From positions 620,001 to 684,000 of the forward strand of contig NZ_JAFBCX010000001.1 of NCBI RefSeq assembly GCF_016907955.1: 64,000 nucleotides of DNA, given 5' to 3'. This stretch comes from Lentzea nigeriaca. GTDB taxonomy: Bacteria; Actinomycetota; Actinomycetes; Mycobacteriales; Pseudonocardiaceae. This document shows positions 1 to 13,300 of the stretch, piece after piece. The notes under the pieces are model-generated. The model saw only the letters and a program-made list of their open reading frames with translations, had not been told where the DNA came from and ran no database searches. Both the position numbers and the translations under genes were made by a program. The first letter of the stretch is position 1; every line of letters starts with the position of its first letter.

Positions 1-1
1 C

Positions 2-1360
2 ACCGGCTCGCCGATCGAGTCCGCGCACGCCCTGACCGCGCAGGTCTTGGAGCGCCTCCAACAGTGGATCGCCGACGAACGTCAAGATCGGCTCGCGTTC
101 GTCACCCGTCCCGGCGACCTGGGTGCCGCGGCCGTGTGGGGCCTTGTCCGGTCGGCGCAGACCGAGCACCCCGGCCGGTTCGTGCTGGTCGAGTCCGACG
201 GCGACGTCCCGGCGGAGGTCTTCGCGCTGGACGAGCCGCAGATCCGCCTGCGCGACGGCCAAGCCCTCGTGCCGCGCCTGGCCCGTCTGGCCCCGGCCAC
301 CGGATCCTCCTGGCAGGGCAGGGTTCTCATCACCGGCGGCACCGGCGGCCTCGGTCTCGTGATCGCCCGCCACCTCGTCGCCGCGCACGGCGTTCGCGAC
401 CTCCTGCTCGTCTCACGCCGCGGTGAGGCCGACGTCACTGAGCTGGAAGCGTTGGGCGCCGACGTGATCGTCGAGGCGTGCGACGCCGCCGACCGCGCGG
501 CACTGGAATCGTTGTTGTCGCGCCACGAGGTCCGCGCCGTCGTGCACACCGCGGGCGTCCTCGACGACGGCATCGTCGAGTCCCTGACGCCCGACCGCGT
601 GGACACGGTGCTGCGCCCCAAGGTCGACGCCGCCTGGCACCTGCACGAGCTGACCGCGGGCCTCGACGCGTTCGTGGTGTTCTCCTCGGTCGCAGGCACG
701 ATCGGCACCGCGGGCCAAGCCAACTACGCCGCCGCCAACGCGTTCCTCGACGCCCTGATGGAACACCGCCGCGCGAACGGCCTTCCCGGCACGTCCCTCG
801 CGTGGGGCCCGTGGATCGCGGGCATGTTGTCCGGCGCCGACGCGGAACGCATGGCACGCACCGGAATCCCCGGCATCACCGTCGAGCAGGGCGTCGAGCT
901 CTTCGACGCGGCCGCCGGCACAGGCAACGCCGTCCCGGTCCGCCTCGACCTGCCCGTGCTACGCGCCCGCGGCGACATCCCGCCGATGCTGCGCGGCCTG
1001 ATCAAGACCCGCCCGCGCCGCGTGGCCGCCGACACCTCGCTGACGAACCGCCTCGCGCGCCTCGACGAGAACGGTCGCCTGGAAGCGTTGCTGGACCTCG
1101 TGCGCGGCCAGGTCGCCACCGTCCTCGGCCACGCGGGCACCGACGAGATCGACCCCGGCCGCGCGTTCCAGTCCCTCGGCTTCGACTCGCTGACCGCCGT
1201 GGAACTGCGCAACCAGCTCACCACCGTCACGGGCCTGCGCCTGCCCGCGACCCTGATCTTCGACTACCCGAACGCGGGTGTCCTGGCGGGCTACCTCCGC
1301 GACGAACTCTTCGGTTCGGACAAGGCGATTCCGTCCACCGAGGTGCGCTCCGCGGTCTCC
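2..1360 (+). other. M0: 3' part of a PKS module (KR B-type - ACP)
   Basis: The window opens inside the structural half of a ketoreductase. The catalytic half starts near 311 with the NADPH loop ITGGTGGLG. The LDD motif (HTAGVLDDG) marks a B-type KR, and the Ser, Tyr (NYAAAN, about 721-740) and Asn of the active site are present. The ACP phosphopantetheine Ser is at 1187-1189 in LGFDSL. Whether this module has a DH cannot be seen. Third codon positions are strongly C-ending here and through the following KS, unlike the AT region after 2700. Confidence 0.9.
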
Positions 1361-4300
1361 GACGACCCGATCGTGATCGTCGGCATGGCCTGCCGCTATC
1401 CCGGAGGCGTGTCGTCGCCGGAAGACCTGTGGCGCCTGGTCGTCGACGGCGTCGACGCCGTGACGGACTTCCCGGTCAACCGCGGCTGGGACGTCGACGC
1501 GCTCTACCACCCGGACCCCGACCACGTCGGCACCTCCTACACCCGCTCGGGCGGCTTCCTGCACGACGCCCCGCTGTTCGACCCGGCGTTCTTCGGCATG
1601 TCCCCGCGCGAAGCCCTCTCCACCGACTCGCAGCAGCGCCTCCTGCTGGAAACCGCCTGGGAGTCCCTGGAACGCGCCGGCGTCGACCCGGTCTCGTTGC
1701 GCGGCAGCGACACCGGCGTGTTCGCCGGCGTCATGTACACCGACTACTCGGTGGTGATCAGCGGCAGCGAGTTCGAGGGCTACCAGAGCATGGGCAGTGC
1801 CGGCACGTTCGCGTCCGGCCGCGTCTCCTACACCTTCGGCTTCGAAGGCCCTGCCGTCACCGTCGACACGGCGTGTTCGTCCTCTTTGGTCGCTCTGCAC
1901 CTGGCGGCCCAAGCTCTGCGCAACGGCGAATGCTCCCTGGCCCTGGCCGGCGGCGTGACGGTGATGTCGACGCCGTCCACGTTCGTCGAGTTCTCCCGCC
2001 AGCGCGGCCTTTCCGCCGACGGCCGCTGCAAGTCCTTCGCCGATGCCGCCGACGGCGTGGGCTGGTCCGAGGGCGTGGGCCTGCTGGTCCTGGAACGCCA
2101 GTCCGACGCCCTGCGCAACGGCCACCAGATCCTGGCCGTTGTCCGCGGCTCCGCGATCAACCAGGACGGCGCCTCCAACGGCCTCACCGCCCCGAACGGT
2201 CCCTCCCAGCAACGCGTGATCCGCTCGGCCCTCGCCTCCGCGGGCCTGGCGGCGTCCGATGTGGACGTCGTCGAGGCCCACGGCACCGGCACCACGCTGG
2301 GCGATCCGATCGAGGCCCAGGCCCTGCTGGCCACCTACGGCCAGGACCGCTCGACCCCGCTGCTGCTCGGCTCCATCAAGTCGAACATCGGCCACTCGCA
2401 GGCCGCCGCGGGCGTGGCAGGCGTGATCAAGATGGTCCACGCGATGCGCCACGGCCTGGTCCCCGCGACCCTGCACGTGGACGAACCCTCCACCCACGTG
2501 GACTGGGACGCCGGCGACGTCACCCTCGTCACCTCCACCACCGCCTGGCCTTCGGTCTTCCGTCCGCGCCGCGCCGGCATCTCCTCCTTCGGCGTCTCGG
2601 GCACCAACGCCCACGTGATCCTCGAGGCCCCGGAATTGTCAGACCTCCCTGAGATGATGGGGATGGGGACCTCGGTCTCCCCCGGAGGGGGCGAGCCGGA
2701 ATCGATCCAGGCCGGTGTGCCGTGGCTGGTGTCGGCGAAGTCGGCCGCGTCGCTGGACGCGCAGGTCGACCGGGTGCTGGCGGTGGACGGCGACCCGCGC
2801 GACATCGGGTACTCACTCGCGTTGAAGACGGTGTTCGACCACCGGGCCGTGGTGCTCGACGGGCAGGTCGTCGCCAAGGGCATGGTGAGCGGGAAGCCGC
2901 TCGGCTACGTCTTCTCCGGACAGGGGTCGCAGCGGCTCGGCATGGGGCGGGAGCTGTACGAGGCGTTCCCGGTGTTCGCACGCGCGTTGGACGAGGTGCT
3001 GGCGCACCTCGACGTTCGTGACGTCATGTGGGGCGACGACGCCGAGGCGCTGAACCAGACCGGGAACGCGCAACCCGCCATCTTCGCGATCCAGGTCGCG
3101 CTGTTCCGTTTGCTCGAGTCGTTCGGCGTGCGGCCCGTAAAGGTCGCCGGGCACTCCATCGGCGAGATCGCTGCCGCTCACGTCGCCGGGGTGCTGACGC
3201 TTGAGGATGCCTGTCGGCTCGTTGGCGCGCGGGCGTCGTTGATGCAGGCGTTGCCCGCGGGCGGCGCGATGGTGTCGGTCGTCGCGTCCGAAGAAGAGGT
3301 GCGCCCGCATCTGACCGATGGCGTGTCCATCGCTGCGGTCAACGGGCCTCGGTCTGTGGTGATCGCCGGTGTCGAAGAAGAAGTGCTCGCGGTCGCCGCG
3401 AGGTGGAAGAACAAGCGCTTGAAGGTGTCGCACGCGTTCCACTCGCCGTTGATGGAGCCGATGCTCGACGACTTCCGCGCGGCGATCGCGGACATCGAGT
3501 TCCGCGAGCCGGTTGTCGGAATGTCAACATCCGGACGAGTGGACACCGTCGACTACTGGGTCAACCACGTGCGTGACGTCGTGCGTTTCCACGACAACGT
3601 CGCTCGGCTGGGTGACATGACGCTGGTCGAGGTCGGGCCTGACGCGCAGTTGACGGCGATGGTTGACGGGTTGATTCCGACGTTGACGCGCGTCAAGTCT
3701 GATGTTGAATCAATGTTGACTGCACTCAGTCAAGTACACGTTGACGGAATCAATGTTGACTGGACGCAGCTGTACACCGGCGGTCGACGGGTCGACGTGC
3801 CCACCTACGCGTTCGACCACCAGTCGTTCTGGCCGGAGAACATCGGGAAGTCGGACGTGCGGTCGGCAGGGCTGGGCGCGGTGGAGCACCCGTTGCTCGG
3901 CGCCGCGGTCGAGCTGGCCGGGGGAGCGGGCTACCTGTTCACCGCGCGGCTGTCGCGCCGGTCGTGGCTCGCCGACCACACCATCCACGGCGCGGTGCTC
4001 GTCCCCGGCGCGGCGCTCGTCGAGCTGGCGTTGCGGGCGGCGGACGAGGTCGGGCTCGACCGCGTCGAGGAGCTGACGCTCGCGGCGCCGCTCGTGCTCC
4101 CGCAGACCGGTGGCGTCCAGGTTCAGGTGATCGTCGGAGTCGACGAGAACGGCCGTCGGTCGATCTCCGTCTACTCCCGGCCTGAGACGGCTGTCGACGA
4201 GCCGTGGACGGAGCACGCCACGGGTGTGCTCGGGTCCGGGGGGAGTGTCGCCGAGATCGGTGAGTGGCCGCCTCGCGCGGAGGCGATCGATGTCACGGAC

Positions 4301-7300
4301 GCCTACGAGCGGTTCGCGGAGAACGGGTTCGAGTACGGGCCTGCGTTCCAGGGGCTGCGGGCGGCGTGGCGGGACGGCGACACCGTGTTCGCCGAGGTCG
4401 CGCTGCCGGAAGGCGTGGCCGCGAGCGGGTTCGGACTGCACCCCGCGCTTCTCGACTCGGCGCTGCACGCGGCGTTGCTCGCCGACGAAGGAGCCGGGTT
4501 GCCGTTCTCGTGGGAAGGCGTGTCGCTGCACGCGACCGGTGCGACGGCGTTGCGCGTGAAGCTGGCCCGCGGCGGCAGCAGCATCGCGATCGCCTTGGCG
4601 GACACCACTGGGGCTCCGGTCGCGTCGGTGGACGCGTTGATGGTGCGCGAGGTGTCCGCCGAGCAGCTCACGACGGTGGATCTCGATTCGCTGTTCCAGC
4701 TCGACTGGGTCGAGGTCGAGGTGCCCGCCGAACCGGCGGCGGACGTCGTGGTGGAGCACGTCGTCGCAGATGGCGAGGTAGTTGAGGCGACGCATGCCCT
4801 TGTCGCGCAGGCGTTGGAGCGGCTGCAGGAGTGGATCGCCGACGAACGGCCCGAGAAGCTGGTGTTCGTCACCGGCATGGGGTGCCTGGCGGGCGCGGCG
4901 GTGCGTGGTCTGGTGCGGTCGGCGCAGACCGAGCACCCCGGCCGGTTCGGCATCATCGACACCGACTCGGGCGTGCTCGTGCCGCGGGCGTTGGGCATCG
5001 ACGAGCCCGAGCTGATCATTCGTGACGGCGTGGTGAAGGCCGCGCGGCTCGCGCGGGCGACCGCCGTGCGCCGCGAGGTCACGTGGCAGGGGCCGGTGCT
5101 GATCACCGGCGGCACCGGCGGACTGGGTGGCGTCATCGCGAAACACCTCGTCACGCAAGGTGTCGAAGAGCTGGTGCTGGTCAGCAGGCGCGGCGAGAAA
5201 CCGGAGTGGGCCGACGAGCTGGACGCGCGCGTCACCGTCGCCAAGTGCGATGTCGCGAACCGCGAAGCCGTGCGGAAGCTGCTGAAGAAGCATCCCGTGA
5301 AGTCGGTCGTGCACGCCGCCGGTGTGCTGGACGACGGTGTGATCGAGTCGCTTGCTCCGGAGCGTCTCGCGACCGTGTTGCGGCCCAAGGTCGACGCCGC
5401 GTGGAACCTGCACGAGCTGTTGCCCGAAGCGAGGATCGTGCTGTTCTCGTCCGTCGCCGGCACGCTCGGCAGCGCGGGCCAGGGCAACTACGCGGCCGCC
5501 AACGCGTTCCTCGACGCGCTCGCCCGGCTTCGGCCGAACACCGTGTCGCTGGCCTGGGGCGCCTGGGGAGGCGGCATGGCCGGGCGACTGTCCGAAGTGG
5601 ACGTCGAACGCATGCGCCGCGCCGGCCTGCCCCCGATCTCGGTGGAGCAGGGCGTCGAGCTGTTCGACGCGGCCGTCGCGCACGGCGGTGCCGCGCTCGC
5701 ACCGTTCCGGCTCGACCTCGCGGTGCTGCGCGCGAAGGGCGAGGTGCCGCCGGTGCTGCGTGGCCTGGTGCGGACGCGCTCGAAGCGTTCCGCGGCGGGC
5801 TCCGACACCGCGGTCACGCTCGTCTCGCGGCTTTCGGCGTTGCCGGAGGCTGATCGGCTGGAGGCGTTGCTCGACGTCGTGCGCACCGAGGTCGCGGGCG
5901 TACTCGGCCACGCCGGCGCGCACGCGGTCGACCCGGCGCAGCAGTTCCGCGACCTCGGCTTCGACTCACTGACCGCCGTCGAACTGCGCAACCGCCTCAC
6001 CGCCGCCACGGGCATCCGCCTGCCCGCGACGTTGATCTTCGACTATCCGACCTCCGGCGCACTGGCCTCCTACCTGCGCGACGAGCTGCTCGGCGGTGTT
6101 GCGGCGACACCGAACCTGCCCGCACCCGTGTCCACTCCGGACGACCCGGTCGTGATCGTCGGCATGGCCTGCCGCTATCCCGGTGGCGTCACGACGCCGG
6201 AAGAGCTGTGGCAGCTCGTGATCGACGAGGTCGACGCCGTCACCGGGTTCCCGGCCGATCGCGGCTGGGACCTGGAAGGCCTCTACCACCCGGATCCCGA
6301 CCACATCGGCACCTCGTACACGCGGTGCGGTGGCTTCCTGCACGACGCGGCCGAGTTCGATCCGTCGTTCTTCGGCATGTCGCCGCGAGAGGCGCTGGCG
6401 ACCGACACCCAGCAGCGCCTGCTGCTCGAAACCGCCTGGGAGGCCCTGGAACGCGCCGGGATCGACCCGACGTCGTTGCGGGGCAGCGCGACCGGTGTGT
6501 TCACCGGCCTGATGTACAACGACTACCAGTCCGTCGTCGGTGGCGGCGACATGGAAGGACACCAGGGCCAGGGCAGCGCGGGCAGCGTCGCGTCGGGCCG
6601 CGTGTCCTACGTCTTCGGTTTCGAAGGTCCCGCGGTCACCGTCGACACGGCGTGCTCGTCGTCGCTCGTCGCGATGCACTGGGCGATCCAGTCGCTGCGG
6701 TCGGGGGAGTGCTCGCTCGCTCTCGCCGGCGGTGCGACGGTGATGTCGACGCCGTCGACGTTCGTCGAGTTCTCCCGGCAGCGCGGTATCTCCGAGGACG
6801 GCCGGTCGAAAGCGTTCTCCGACTCCGCCGACGGGGTGGGCTGGGCCGAGGGCATCGGCCAGGTCGTGCTGGAACGCCAGTCCGACGCGCTGCGCAACGG
6901 CCACCGCATCCTCGCGGTGATCCGTGGTTCCGCGGTCAACCAGGACGGCGCCTCGAACGGCCTCACCGCACCGAACGGCCCCTCGCAGCAACGAGTCATC
7001 CGCGCGGCGCTGGCCTCGGCGGGCCTCGCAGCGTCCGATGTGGACGCTGTCGAGGCGCATGGCACCGGCACCCCGCTCGGCGACCCGATCGAAGCACAGG
7101 CCCTGCTCGCGACCTACGGCCAGGACCGCGCCGAACCCCTGCTGCTGGGGTCGGTCAAGTCGAACATCGGCCACTCGCAGGCCGCCGCGGGTGTCGCATC
7201 AGTGATCAAGATGGTGCAGGCGCTGCAGCACGGCGTCCTGCCGCGCTCCCTGCACATCACCGAGCCGTCGTCGCACGTCGACTGGGAGGCGGGCTCCGTC

Positions 7301-10300
7301 GAGCTGCTGACCTCAACGCGGTCGTGGCCTTCGGTGGACCGCCCGCGCCGCGCCGGTGTCTCGTCGTTCGGCGTCTCGGGCACCAACGCCCACGTGATCC
7401 TCGAAGCCGCGACCAAGTCCCCGACCCAGGCGGGATCAGGCCAGGCCGGTGATGTGCCGTGGCTGGTGTCGGCGAAGTCGGCCGAGGCGCTGGCGGCCCA
7501 GGTCGACCGGGTCAGGGCGGTGGAGGCCGACGCGGTGGACGTCGGGTTCACGCTGGCGGCGCGGGCGACGTTCGACCACCGGGCGGTGATCATCGGCGAC
7601 GACGTGGTCACCGGCCGGGTCGCGACCGCGGGCAAGACCGTGTTCGTGTTCCCCGGCCAGGGTTCGCAGTGGGCCGGCATGGGGCGCGAGCTGCTGGCGG
7701 GCAACGAGGTGTTCGCGCGCCGGATCGCGGAGTGTGATGCGGCGCTGCGGCCCTTCGTCGGCTGGTCGCTGATCGATGTGCTCAGGGATGAGCAACCGCT
7801 GGAGCAGGTCGACGTCGTGCAGCCCGTGCTATGGGCGGTCATGGTGTCGTTGGCCGAGGTATGGCGCTCTTACGGGGTTGAGCCGCAGGCCGTTGTCGGG
7901 CACTCGCAGGGTGAGATCGCGGCGGCGGCGGTGGCCGGGGCGTTGAGCCTGGCGGACGCGGCGCGTGTGGTGGCGTTGCGGTCGCAGGCCGTCGACGAGG
8001 CGTTGTCGCGGCGGGGTGGCATGTTGTCGGTGCCGTTGCCGGTGGACGAGGTCCGGCCGTTGATCGCCCGGTATGAGGACCGCGTGGCGGTGGCCGCGGT
8101 GAACGGGCCGCGTGCGACGGTGGTCGCGGGTGAGGTCGAGGCGCTCGCGGAGATCGTGGCCGCCTGCCTCGAACAGGACGTGCGGGCGCGCATGATCGCG
8201 GTGGACTACGCCTCGCACACACCGCAGGTCGAGGCGATTCGGGAACGGGTGCTGGCAGACCTCGCGGACATCGAGCCGCGCACGAGCGCGATTCCGTTGT
8301 ACTCCACGGTGACCGGCGAACCGATCGACACGGCGATCATGGACGCCACCTACTGGTACACGAACCTGCGGCAGACGGTCGAGTTCCAGAAGGCCACGAG
8401 TGCGTTGCTGCGGGACGGGTTCCGGTTCTTCGTCGAGCCGAGCGCGCACCCGGTCTTGACGTTCGGCGTTGAGCAAACCGTCGAGGACATCGACGCTGTG
8501 GTGCTCGGGACGTTGCGGCGCAACGAAGGCGGTCCCGGGCAGCTGGTCAGGGCGTTGGCGCAGGCGCACGTCAACGGCCTGGAAGTCGCGTGGGACGAGT
8601 TCTTCCGCGGCGGGCAGCTGGTCGATCTGCCGACGTATGCGTTCCAGCGGCAACGGTTCTGGCCGGCCGGGGCGAACGACCCGTTGCTCGGCTCACCGGT
8701 GAGTGTCGCGGGCAGCGAGGACGTGCTGTTCACGTCGACGTTGTCGACGCGTTCTCATCCGTGGCTCGCGGATCACGCGGTCGGCGGCACGATCCTGATG
8801 CCTGGCACGGCGTTCGTCGAACTGGCGATCAGGGCCGGGGACGAGGTCGCGTGCGAGACGCTCGACGAGCTCACGATTTCGGCACCGCTCGTGCTCGACG
8901 GGCCGGTGCAGCTGCAGGTCGTGGTGCGGGGCGAGGACGCGAACGGGCGCCGCGCGATCACGATCTACTCGCGCACCCATGACGACGCGCCGTGGACCGA
9001 GCACGCTTCCGGCACGCTGTCGACAGGCAGCGCTGCCAGCGACTTCGACGCGACGACCTGGCCGCCGAACGCGGAAAGGGTTGACGTCGAAGGGGCTTAC
9101 GAGCGGTTCGCGGACATGGGCTTCGAGTACGGGCCCGCGTTCCAGGGACTGCGCGCGGTGTGGCGTGACGGCGACGACGTCTACGCCGAAGTCGCGACGA
9201 CTGAGAACACCGCGGGCTTCGGGCTGCACCCGGCGTTGCTCGACTCGGCACTGCACGCCGCGCTGCTCGCCAAGGACGGCGCAGGACTGCCGTTCTCGTG
9301 GGAAGGCGTGTCGCTGCACGCCACCGGAGCGACGCGGCTGCGGGTCCGGCTGCGCTCCCGCGGTGACGCGATGGAGATCGCGGTCGCCGACACGACCGGA
9401 CAGCCGGTCGCCACGATCGAGTCGCTCGTCGTGCGGCCCACGTCGCTGCCTCAGAACGAGATCGACCGCGACTCGCTGTTCCGGGTCGAGTGGACGCCGG
9501 CCGCGTTGCCTGCTGAGGCAGCGGAGAACGTGGTCGTCGAGCACGTCGTCGGCGACGGCAACGTCATCGAGGCGACGCGGGCGCTGACGTCCCGTGTGCT
9601 CGCCAAGCTCCAGGAGTGGATCTCCACCGAACGCCCCGAGCGGCTCGCTTTCGTGACGAGGGAAGGGGATCTCGCCGGTCAGGCGGTGTGGGGCCTGGTG
9701 CGGTCGGCGCAGACCGAGCACCCCGGCCGGTTCGTGCTGGCCGACATCGACGACGACGCCCTTCTGGCACAAGCACTCGCCACCGACGAACCACAGGTGC
9801 GACTCCGGCGGGGCCAGCTGTTCGCGCCACGGCTGCAGCGCGTTGCGGGAACCCAGGAGATCACGTGGGAAAGCCCGGTGCTGATCACCGGCGGCGGCGG
9901 GCTCGGTGGTGTGATCGCGCAGCACCTCGTCGCCGAGCACGGGGTCACCGAGGTCATCCTGGCCAGCCGCAGCGGCCGCAAGCCCGACTGGGAGGTCGAC
10001 GCGACCGTCAAGGTCGTCAAGTGCGATGTCAGTGACCGCAAGGCGTTGCAGCGCCTGCTGAAGAAGCACCCCGTGAAGTCGGTCGTGCACACCGCGGGCG
10101 TGCTGGACGACGGCGTGATCGAGTCGCTGACGCCCGAGCAGCTCGACACCGTGCTGCGGCCCAAGGTCGACGCCGCGTGGCACCTGCACGAGTTGTTGCC
10201 GGAAGCCAGGATCGTGCTGTTCTCGTCCGCCGCGGGCATCCTCGGCGGTGCGGGACAGGGCAACTACGCCGCGGCCAACGCGTTCCTCGACGCGCTCGCC

Positions 10301-13300
10301 CAGCACCGGCCGAACACCGTGTCGCTCGCCTGGGGCACCTGGGAAGCCACGGTCGGCCTGACCGGTTCGCTGACCGACGCGGACAGGGAACGCCTGGTGC
10401 GCGCCGGAATGCCGCCGATCACGCCCTCGCAGGGCACCGCGTTGTTCGACGCGGCGGTCGCGTCCGGCGAAGCGGTGCTGCTGCCCGCTCGCCTCGACCT
10501 CGCGACGCTACGGGCCCAGGGCGACGTGCCTCCGTTGCTGCGCGGGCTGATCCGGACTCGCACGCGGCGCACGGTGGCCGGTTCCGACGCGGCGACCGGC
10601 CTGGCCGCGAAGCTGCGGCCGATGGGTGACGCCGAACGTCTCGACGCGTTGCTCGACCTGATCCGCACGCAGGTGAGCGCGGTGCTGGCGTTGGAGAGCT
10701 TCGACGCCGGGCGCGCGTTCCGCGACCTCGGCTTCGACTCGCTCACCGCCGTCGACCTGCGCAACCGTCTCACCGCCGTCACCGGGCTGCGGTTGCCCGC
10801 GACCCTCGTGTTCGACTACCCGACCGCCGCGGTGCTGGCGGCGTTCCTGCGTGACGAGCTGTTCGGGGCGGACGGCGGCGATGCCGTTGCCACGCGGGCA
10901 GTCTCGGACGACGACCCGATCGTCGTCGTGGGCATGGCGTGCCGGTTCCCCGGTGGTGTGACGACACCAGAAGAACTGTGGCAGCTGGTGCTGGACGGCA
11001 CGGACGCGATCTCCGAGTTCCCGTCCGACCGCGGCTGGGACCTCGACGCGTTGTTCTCCGGCGACGACATCGGCACCTCGGCGACGCGGCTCGGCGGCTT
11101 CCTGCACGACGCGGGCGACTTCGACCCGGCGTTCTTCGGGATGTCGCCACGGGAAGCGCTCGCGACCGACTCGCAGCAGCGCCTGCTGCTGGAGACCGCG
11201 TGGGAGGCGTTCGAACGCGCCGGGATCGACCCGATCTCGTTGCGGGGCAGCGACACCGGCGTGTTCGCCGGCGTCATGTACAACGACTACGCGCAGCTGC
11301 TCGGCGGCGAGTTCGAGGGCCACCACGGAACCGGGTCGTCGCCGTCGGTCGCGTCGGGACGAGTGTCCTACGTGCTCGGTCTGGAAGGCCCGGCCGTCAC
11401 GATCGACACGGCCTGCTCGTCGTCGCTCGTGGCGATGCACCTCGCCGTGCAGTCGCTGCGGACGGGAGAGTCGTCGCTGGCACTCGCCGGTGGTGTCGCG
11501 GTGATGTCGACGCCAGCGACGTTCGTCGAGATCTCGCGACAGCGCGGTGTGTCCGCGGACGGGCGGTGCAAGGCGTTCTCCGAAGGCGCGGACGGCACCG
11601 GTTTCTCCGAAGGCGTCGGTCTGCTCGTGCTGGAACGGCAGTCGGACGCCGTGCGTCACGGCCACAACATTCTCGCGATCGTGAAGGGCACCGCCGTCAA
11701 CCAGGACGGCGCCTCCAACGGCCTGACCGCGCCCAACGGCCCGTCGCAGCAACGCGTGATCCGCGCCGCCCTGGCCGCGGCGGGACTCGCTCCGTCCGAT
11801 GTGGACGCCGTGGAGGCGCACGGCACGGGCACCTCGCTGGGCGACCCGATCGAGGCGCAGGCGCTGCTCGCGGTCTACGGGCAGGACCGCGAGGAGCCGC
11901 TCTACCTGGGGTCGATCAAGTCGAACATCGGCCACACGCAGTCCGCCGCCGGTGTCGCCGGCGTCATCAAGATGATCATGGCGTTGCGCCACGGCGTGCT
12001 GCCGCAGACCTTGCACGTCTCCGCGCCCTCCTCGCACATCGAGTGGGACGCGGGCTCCGTCGAGCTGCTCACCTCGTCACGTGAGTGGCCGTCCGTCTCC
12101 CGTGCGCGCCGTGCCGGTGTCTCGTCGTTCGGCATCAGCGGCACCAACGCCCACGTGATTCTCGAGGCTCCGGAATTGTCGGACCTGCCTGAGATGATGG
12201 GGATGGGGACCTCGGTCTCCCCCGGAGGGGGCCCAAGCGGGATCGATCCAGCCGGGGTCGGCCCAGCAGGGAACGGCCCAGCAGGGAACGGCCCAGCAGG
12301 GAACGGCCCAGCAGGGATCGGCACAGCAGGACCGGTGCCGTTGGTGGTGTCGGCGAAGTCGCCCGCGTCGCTGCGGGCCCAGGTCGAGCGGATCAAGGCC
12401 CTCGTCGACGGCGGGCACGACCCGGTGGACGTCGGCTTCTCACTGGCCGCACGCAGCAGGTTCGAGCACCGGGCGGTGATCGTCGGCGACGAGGTCGTCG
12501 ACGGTGCCGTGGTGGAGGCGGGACCGGGTCCGGTGTTCGTGTTCCCCGGTCAGGGCAGTCAGTGGCCCGGTATGGCCGTGCGGTTGCTCGACGAGGACGA
12601 GACGTTCGCCCGGTGGATGGCCGAGGCCGACCGGGCCATCGCGCACCACGTCGGCTGGTCCGTCATCGAGGTGCTCCGGGGCGACGCCGAGCTGCTGGAC
12701 CGCATCGAGGTCCTCCAGCCCGCGCTGTTCGCGATCATGATCTCGCTCGCCCAGACGTGGCGCGAGAACGGCGTCGAACCGGCGGCGGTCGTCGGCCACT
12801 CGCAGGGCGAGATCGCCGCCGCCTACATCGCCGGGGCGCTCAGCCTCGAGCAGGCCGCGAAGATCGTCGTCAAGCGGTCGCAGCTGTTCGCTGACGAGCT
12901 CGTCGGCAACGGCGCGGTCGCCAGCATCGCGCTGCCCGCCGAGCAGGTGCGGAAGATGCTGCCGGGCGAACTGGCGATCGCGGGTATCAACAGCCCGCAT
13001 GCCTGCACGGTCGCCGGAGCGATCCCGGCGCTGGAGAAGTTCGTCGCGAGCTGTGTCGCCGAGGACATCCGGGCCCGCGTCATCGGGTCGACCGTCGCTT
13101 CGCACTGCGCCCAGGTCGACCGGCTGCGTGACCGGATCCTGGAGCTGTTCGCGGACATCACGCCGCAGACCGGCAGCGTGCCGTTCTACTCGACCGTCAC
13201 GGCCGAGCGGATCGACACCGCGAGCCTCGACGCCGAGTACTGGTTCCAGAACGCCCGCCGGCCCGTCAGCTTCGCCAAGACCGTCGAAAAGCTCGTCGAG

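Noticed and set aside
13094-13105. VASH in M3 and M5 ATs read as ethylmalonyl or methoxymalonyl specificity
   Set aside because: VASH falls in the [Y/V/W]ASH methylmalonyl pattern; ethylmalonyl ATs usually have xAGH, and no fkbG-K-type gene set is visible.
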